7,981 nt of DNA from Phenylobacterium sp. (GTDB taxonomy: Bacteria; Pseudomonadota; Alphaproteobacteria; Caulobacterales; Caulobacteraceae): the NCBI GenBank assembly GCA_028291285.1, contig JAQGIJ010000419.1, positions 1-7,981 of the forward strand, read 5' to 3'. Shown one piece after another: positions 6,001-7,981 of this stretch. Every line of letters starts with the position of its first letter. Within the stretch, counting starts at the first letter, position 1. A model generated the notes under the pieces. The model was not told the origin of the DNA. It saw nothing but the letters and a program-made list of their open reading frames with translations, and did no database searches. The position numbers were made by a program, and so were the translations under genes.

Positions 6001-6420
6001 TTAGCGCTTCTTGCGCGGCGCCTGCCGGCCGCCCTGGCCGAGGCCCATCTGCTTGGCGAGGTCGGAGCGCGCCTTGGCGTAGTTGGGCGCAACCATCGGA
6101 TAGTCCTTCGGCAGGCTCCACTTCGCCCGGTACTCCTCCGGGCTCATGTTGTACTTCGTGCGCAGGTGACGCTTCAGCGACTTGAACTTGCGCCCGTCTT
6201 CCAGGCAGATCAGGTAGTCTGGGGTGATCGAGCGGCGCACCGGCACCGCAGGTTCCTTGGGCGCCACTTCCGGCGCTTCCTGACCGGACGAGACGCCCGC
6301 GAGCGCCCTGTGAACGCTCTGGATCAGCCCCGGCAGATCCGCCGCGGCGACCGAATTGTTGCCGACATAGGCGGAGACAATGTCCGCCGTCATCTCGATA
6401 ACTTCCGACTTTTCGTCCAT
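6001..6420 (-). CDS. mucR: MucR/Ros-family transcriptional regulator
   Basis: Protein of 139 residues. Known role: DNA-binding repressor of the Ros/MucR family; in Caulobacter, MucR1/2 repress G1- and S-phase genes opposite CtrA and GcrA, and in rhizobia and brucellae MucR controls surface polysaccharide and virulence genes. Seen here: N-terminal oligomerisation segment MTADIVSAYVGNN (10-22), a variable Pro/Glu linker (45-62), then the zinc-finger-like region and the diagnostic KFKSLKRHLRT, SPEEYRAKWSLP and DYPMVAPNYAKARSDLAKQMG stretches, ending in a basic RKKR tail. Compared with Ros, the second Cys is Asp75 and the final His is Tyr90, leaving Cys72 and His85. Start choice: ATG 6420 has GGA 9 bases upstream. 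In-frame ATGs at 6429 and 6471 are possible and would add 3 or 17 residues, but the longer one looks unlike the family. It is followed by a strong terminator. Confidence 0.93.
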   Translation of the reverse strand: MDEKSEVIEMTADIVSAYVGNNSVAAADLPGLIQSVHRALAGVSSGQEAPEVAPKEPAVPVRRSITPDYLICLEDGRKFKSLKRHLRTKYNMSPEEYRAKWSLPKDYPMVAPNYAKARSDLAKQMGLGQGGRQAPRKKR

Positions 6421-6635
6421 TCTTGTCATTCCATGTGCTCTGGCCCGTCTAGGGGGACAGATGCGATTCATCTCATCAGTAGCGGGGTCCTAACTGGAAC
6501 CCAGCCACAGGACAAGCACAAGAATGATTATTGTGCACGAATTCTCCCTAAGCGTCTGCGCAATAAAAAGAGATGAGCCGCCCAAGCTGAGGGACAATCG
6601 CGGCAGTAAGCCAGGACGTAGTGGCGCCCGCGGCG
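6421..6635 (-). promoter_or_regulatory. intergenic region with candidate operator upstream of mucR
   Basis: A gap of 215 bp between the mucR start and the stop of the enoyl-CoA hydratase gene, so it holds the mucR promoter. The clearest element is an inverted repeat, GCACAA-N9-TTGTGC (6516-6536), about 96 bp before the chosen start, with an A/T-rich centre. One GANTC site (GATTC, 6465-6469) lies 45 bp before the start. No convincing -35/-10 pair was found. No T-run hairpin follows the hydratase stop, so termination of that gene is not visible; read-through into mucR is possible because both are on the minus strand. No additional small gene is supported here. Confidence 0.5.
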
Positions 6636-7520
6636 CTACCGGAAGCTCGGCGCGTCCCACGTATCCCAGATCTGCGGAAGATCCTTTGACACGCTGTCAG
6701 GGAAGCGGGGCGGACGCTTCTCCAGGAACGAGGCGACGCCCTCCTTGGAATCCGCCTGGCGACCGCGCGCCTGGATGCCGCGACTGTCGATGCGGTGGGC
6801 TTCCATGGGATGGGCCGCGCCGGCCATGCGCCACATCAGCTGCCGCGTCAGCGCGATGGAAACGGGCGCGGTGTTCTCGACGATCTCGCGGGCCAGCGCC
6901 TTCGCCGCCGGCAGCAGGTCCTCCGGCGCGTGCAACGAGCGCACGAGGCCAGCCTCGAACGCGTCCTGGGCCGGGAACACCCGGCCGGTGTAGCACCACT
7001 CGAGCGCGGTCTGCATGCCGACCAGCCGTGGCAGGAACCAGGACGACGCCGCCTCCGGATGGATCCCGCGGCGCGCGAACACGAACCCGTAGCGGGCCTC
7101 GGTGGAGGCCAGGCGGATGTCCATGGCCAGCTGCATGGTGGCGCCCACCCCTACCGCCACGCCGTTCACCGCCGCGATCACCGGCTTCAGGCTCTCGAAG
7201 ATGCGCAAGGTGACCAACCCGCCGCCGTCGCGGTGGATCCCCTCCGCGGTGCGCTGGGCGAGATCGTCGCTTTCGCGCGTGTCGTAGTCGAAAGTGCCGG
7301 CCCCGCTCGACAGATCCGCGCCGGCGCAGAAGGCGCGGCCCGCGCCGGTGACGATTACTGCGCGCACGGCGTCGTCGCCGTCGGTGATGTCGAACACCTC
7401 CAGCATTTCGCGCAGCATGTCGCTGTTGAAGGCGTTGAGCTTGTCGGGACGGTTCAGGGTGACGACGGCGACGCCATCCTCAACCTCATAACGCAAGGCT
7501 TCGAACGTCGGCGCGCCCAT
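6636..7520 (-). CDS. enoyl-CoA hydratase/isomerase family protein (crotonase fold)
   Basis: Protein of 294 residues, typical crotonase length. The ATG at 7520 follows GGGAGAA with about 5 bases between. Seen: the start motif VAVVTLNRPDKLNAFN (17-32), first oxyanion-hole motif GRAFCAGADL (61-70), second oxyanion segment IAAVNGVAVGVGA (115-127), and the substrate-loop motif RGIHPEAASSWFLPRLVG (151-168). Known of the family: CoA thioester hydration, isomerisation, dehalogenation or hydrolysis through an enolate held by the oxyanion hole. The two catalytic Glu of true enoyl-CoA hydratase align with Thr128 and Phe148, so simple hydratase chemistry is doubtful. Glu156 falls where PaaG-type isomerases have their catalytic Asp. 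The last 45 residues are a polar tail with a crotonase-like SKEGVASFLEKRPPRF motif. It is divergent from an acyl-CoA synthetase gene, suggesting a common acid-degradation pathway of unknown substrate. Confidence 0.92.
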   Translation of the reverse strand: MGAPTFEALRYEVEDGVAVVTLNRPDKLNAFNSDMLREMLEVFDITDGDDAVRAVIVTGAGRAFCAGADLSSGAGTFDYDTRESDDLAQRTAEGIHRDGGGLVTLRIFESLKPVIAAVNGVAVGVGATMQLAMDIRLASTEARYGFVFARRGIHPEAASSWFLPRLVGMQTALEWCYTGRVFPAQDAFEAGLVRSLHAPEDLLPAAKALAREIVENTAPVSIALTRQLMWRMAGAAHPMEAHRIDSRGIQARGRQADSKEGVASFLEKRPPRFPDSVSKDLPQIWDTWDAPSFR

Positions 7521-7554
7521 GGTCTTCTCCCACCTCTCCGAGCCATGCGCCGCT

Positions 7555-7571
7555 TGACGTCCGGTACGTCA
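7555..7571. promoter_or_regulatory. inverted repeat TGACGT-N5-ACGTCA in the divergent promoter gap
   Basis: In the 132-bp gap between the divergent hydratase and synthetase genes lies a perfect 6-bp inverted repeat with a 5-bp centre. It overlaps TTGACG (7554-7559), which matches the Caulobacter -35 consensus on the plus strand, though no good -10 follows. Size and placement suit an operator for a dimeric repressor, such as a TetR-family regulator of acyl-CoA genes. The repeat is seen directly; the regulator and its identity are inference, and no regulator gene is in the window next to it. Confidence 0.45.
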
Positions 7572-7652
7572 GGCCCCGCAATGGCGGCGTCAACATCGTC
7601 GGCGGGGGGCTGGCGCGCAAGCGCCGGCGAGCGCGCCGCAGTGAGGAAACGC

Positions 7653-7981
7653 ATGCACCCATTCGTCCACGCCCGGACGCATCCCGACCGTCCCGCCTAC
7701 ATCATGGCGTCCAGTGGCGAGACGATCACTTATCGCGAGCTCGAGGAGCGGTCGAACCAGGGCGCCCACCTGTTCCGCAGCCTCGGCTATCGGCCTGGAG
7801 ACGTCGTCGCCGTGCTGATGGACAACAATCCGCGTTTCTTCGAGGTGGCCTGGACCGCCCAGCGCTCTGGCCTCTACGCGACCTACGTCTCCTCGAAGCT
7901 GAGCACAGGCGAGATCGAGTACATCGTGGAGGACTGCGGAGCGAAGGCCTTGATCGCCTCGGCCGGCGTGGGCGCCGTGCT
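7653..7981 (+). CDS. AMP-binding acyl-CoA synthetase, N-terminal part (cut by window)
   Basis: Partial gene: 109 codons are visible, running off the right edge. The ATG at 7653 follows GAGGA (7643-7647) with a 5-base spacer; an in-frame GTG 12 bases upstream lacks a ribosome site. The visible part matches the N-terminus of ANL-superfamily adenylating enzymes: PDRPAYIMASSGETITYREL (11-30), then LEERSNQGAHLFRSLGYRPGDVVAVLMDNN and FEVAWTAQRSGLYATYVSSKLSTGEIEYIVEDCGAKALIAS. Known of the family: ATP-dependent activation of a carboxylic acid to acyl-AMP, then to acyl-CoA. The AMP-binding core motif and catalytic Lys lie beyond the window, so the substrate class and completeness cannot be judged. 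It is divergent from the enoyl-CoA hydratase gene, and the pair is consistent with fatty-acid or related acid catabolism. Confidence 0.9.
   Translation, partial: MHPFVHARTHPDRPAYIMASSGETITYRELEERSNQGAHLFRSLGYRPGDVVAVLMDNNPRFFEVAWTAQRSGLYATYVSSKLSTGEIEYIVEDCGAKALIASAGVGAV

Noticed and set aside
5854..6576. 240-residue plus-strand frame
   Set aside because: Antisense to mucR and reading through its terminator; mucR on the other strand has unmistakable family motifs.
6524..7213. 229-residue plus-strand frame
   Set aside because: Antisense to the crotonase-family gene; Arg/Pro/Ser-rich with no motif.

Overview
The window is high-GC DNA from an alphaproteobacterium, most likely of the order Caulobacterales (Caulobacter or Phenylobacterium type). 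The assignment rests on a DivJ-type histidine kinase, a MopJ-like single-domain PAS protein beside a MucR/Ros regulator, a second DivJ/PleC-like kinase, and GANTC (CcrM-type) sites gathered at the mopJ promoter. No tRNA, rRNA, CRISPR array, IS element or phage gene was seen. The six-frame ORFs contain many long antisense shadows, as expected at this GC content.

Layout. Positions 1-1178 (minus) hold an almost complete two-hot-dog MaoC/FAS1-like acyl dehydratase, cut by the window edge. A 181-bp divergent gap leads to 1360-2259 (plus), a secreted protein of unknown function. It runs convergently into divJ (2275-3933, minus), a membrane-bound sensor kinase with a PAS-like region. Divergent from divJ, 4107-4865 (plus) encodes a small soluble histidine kinase, followed by sufE (4910-5332, plus). 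Convergent with sufE are a mopJ-like PAS_5 gene (5335-5820, minus) and, upstream of it and separately terminated, mucR (6001-6420, minus). The right end returns to acyl-CoA metabolism: a crotonase-fold enoyl-CoA hydratase/isomerase (6636-7520, minus), divergent from an AMP-binding acyl-CoA synthetase that runs off the window (7653-7981, plus).

How the parts fit. The middle 4 kb groups proteins tied to the Caulobacter cell cycle. DivJ phosphorylates DivK and PleD. MopJ is known in Caulobacter to interact with DivJ and promote CtrA re-accumulation. MucR represses cell-cycle genes. The soluble kinase carries a DivJ/PleC-like dimerisation helix pair without any sensor. The outer genes would activate a carboxylic acid to its CoA ester and hydrate or isomerise the enoyl-CoA; the substrate cannot be read from sequence. 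Possible regulatory sites are a four-GANTC cluster with two abutting palindromes before mopJ, a GCACAA-N9-TTGTGC repeat before mucR, a TGACGT-N5-ACGTCA repeat between the two acyl-CoA genes, and a nine-codon leader ORF whose stop overlaps the TTG start of divJ. Nothing here is clearly a new defence or mobile system. The most interesting points are the cell-cycle gene cluster and its regulatory architecture.
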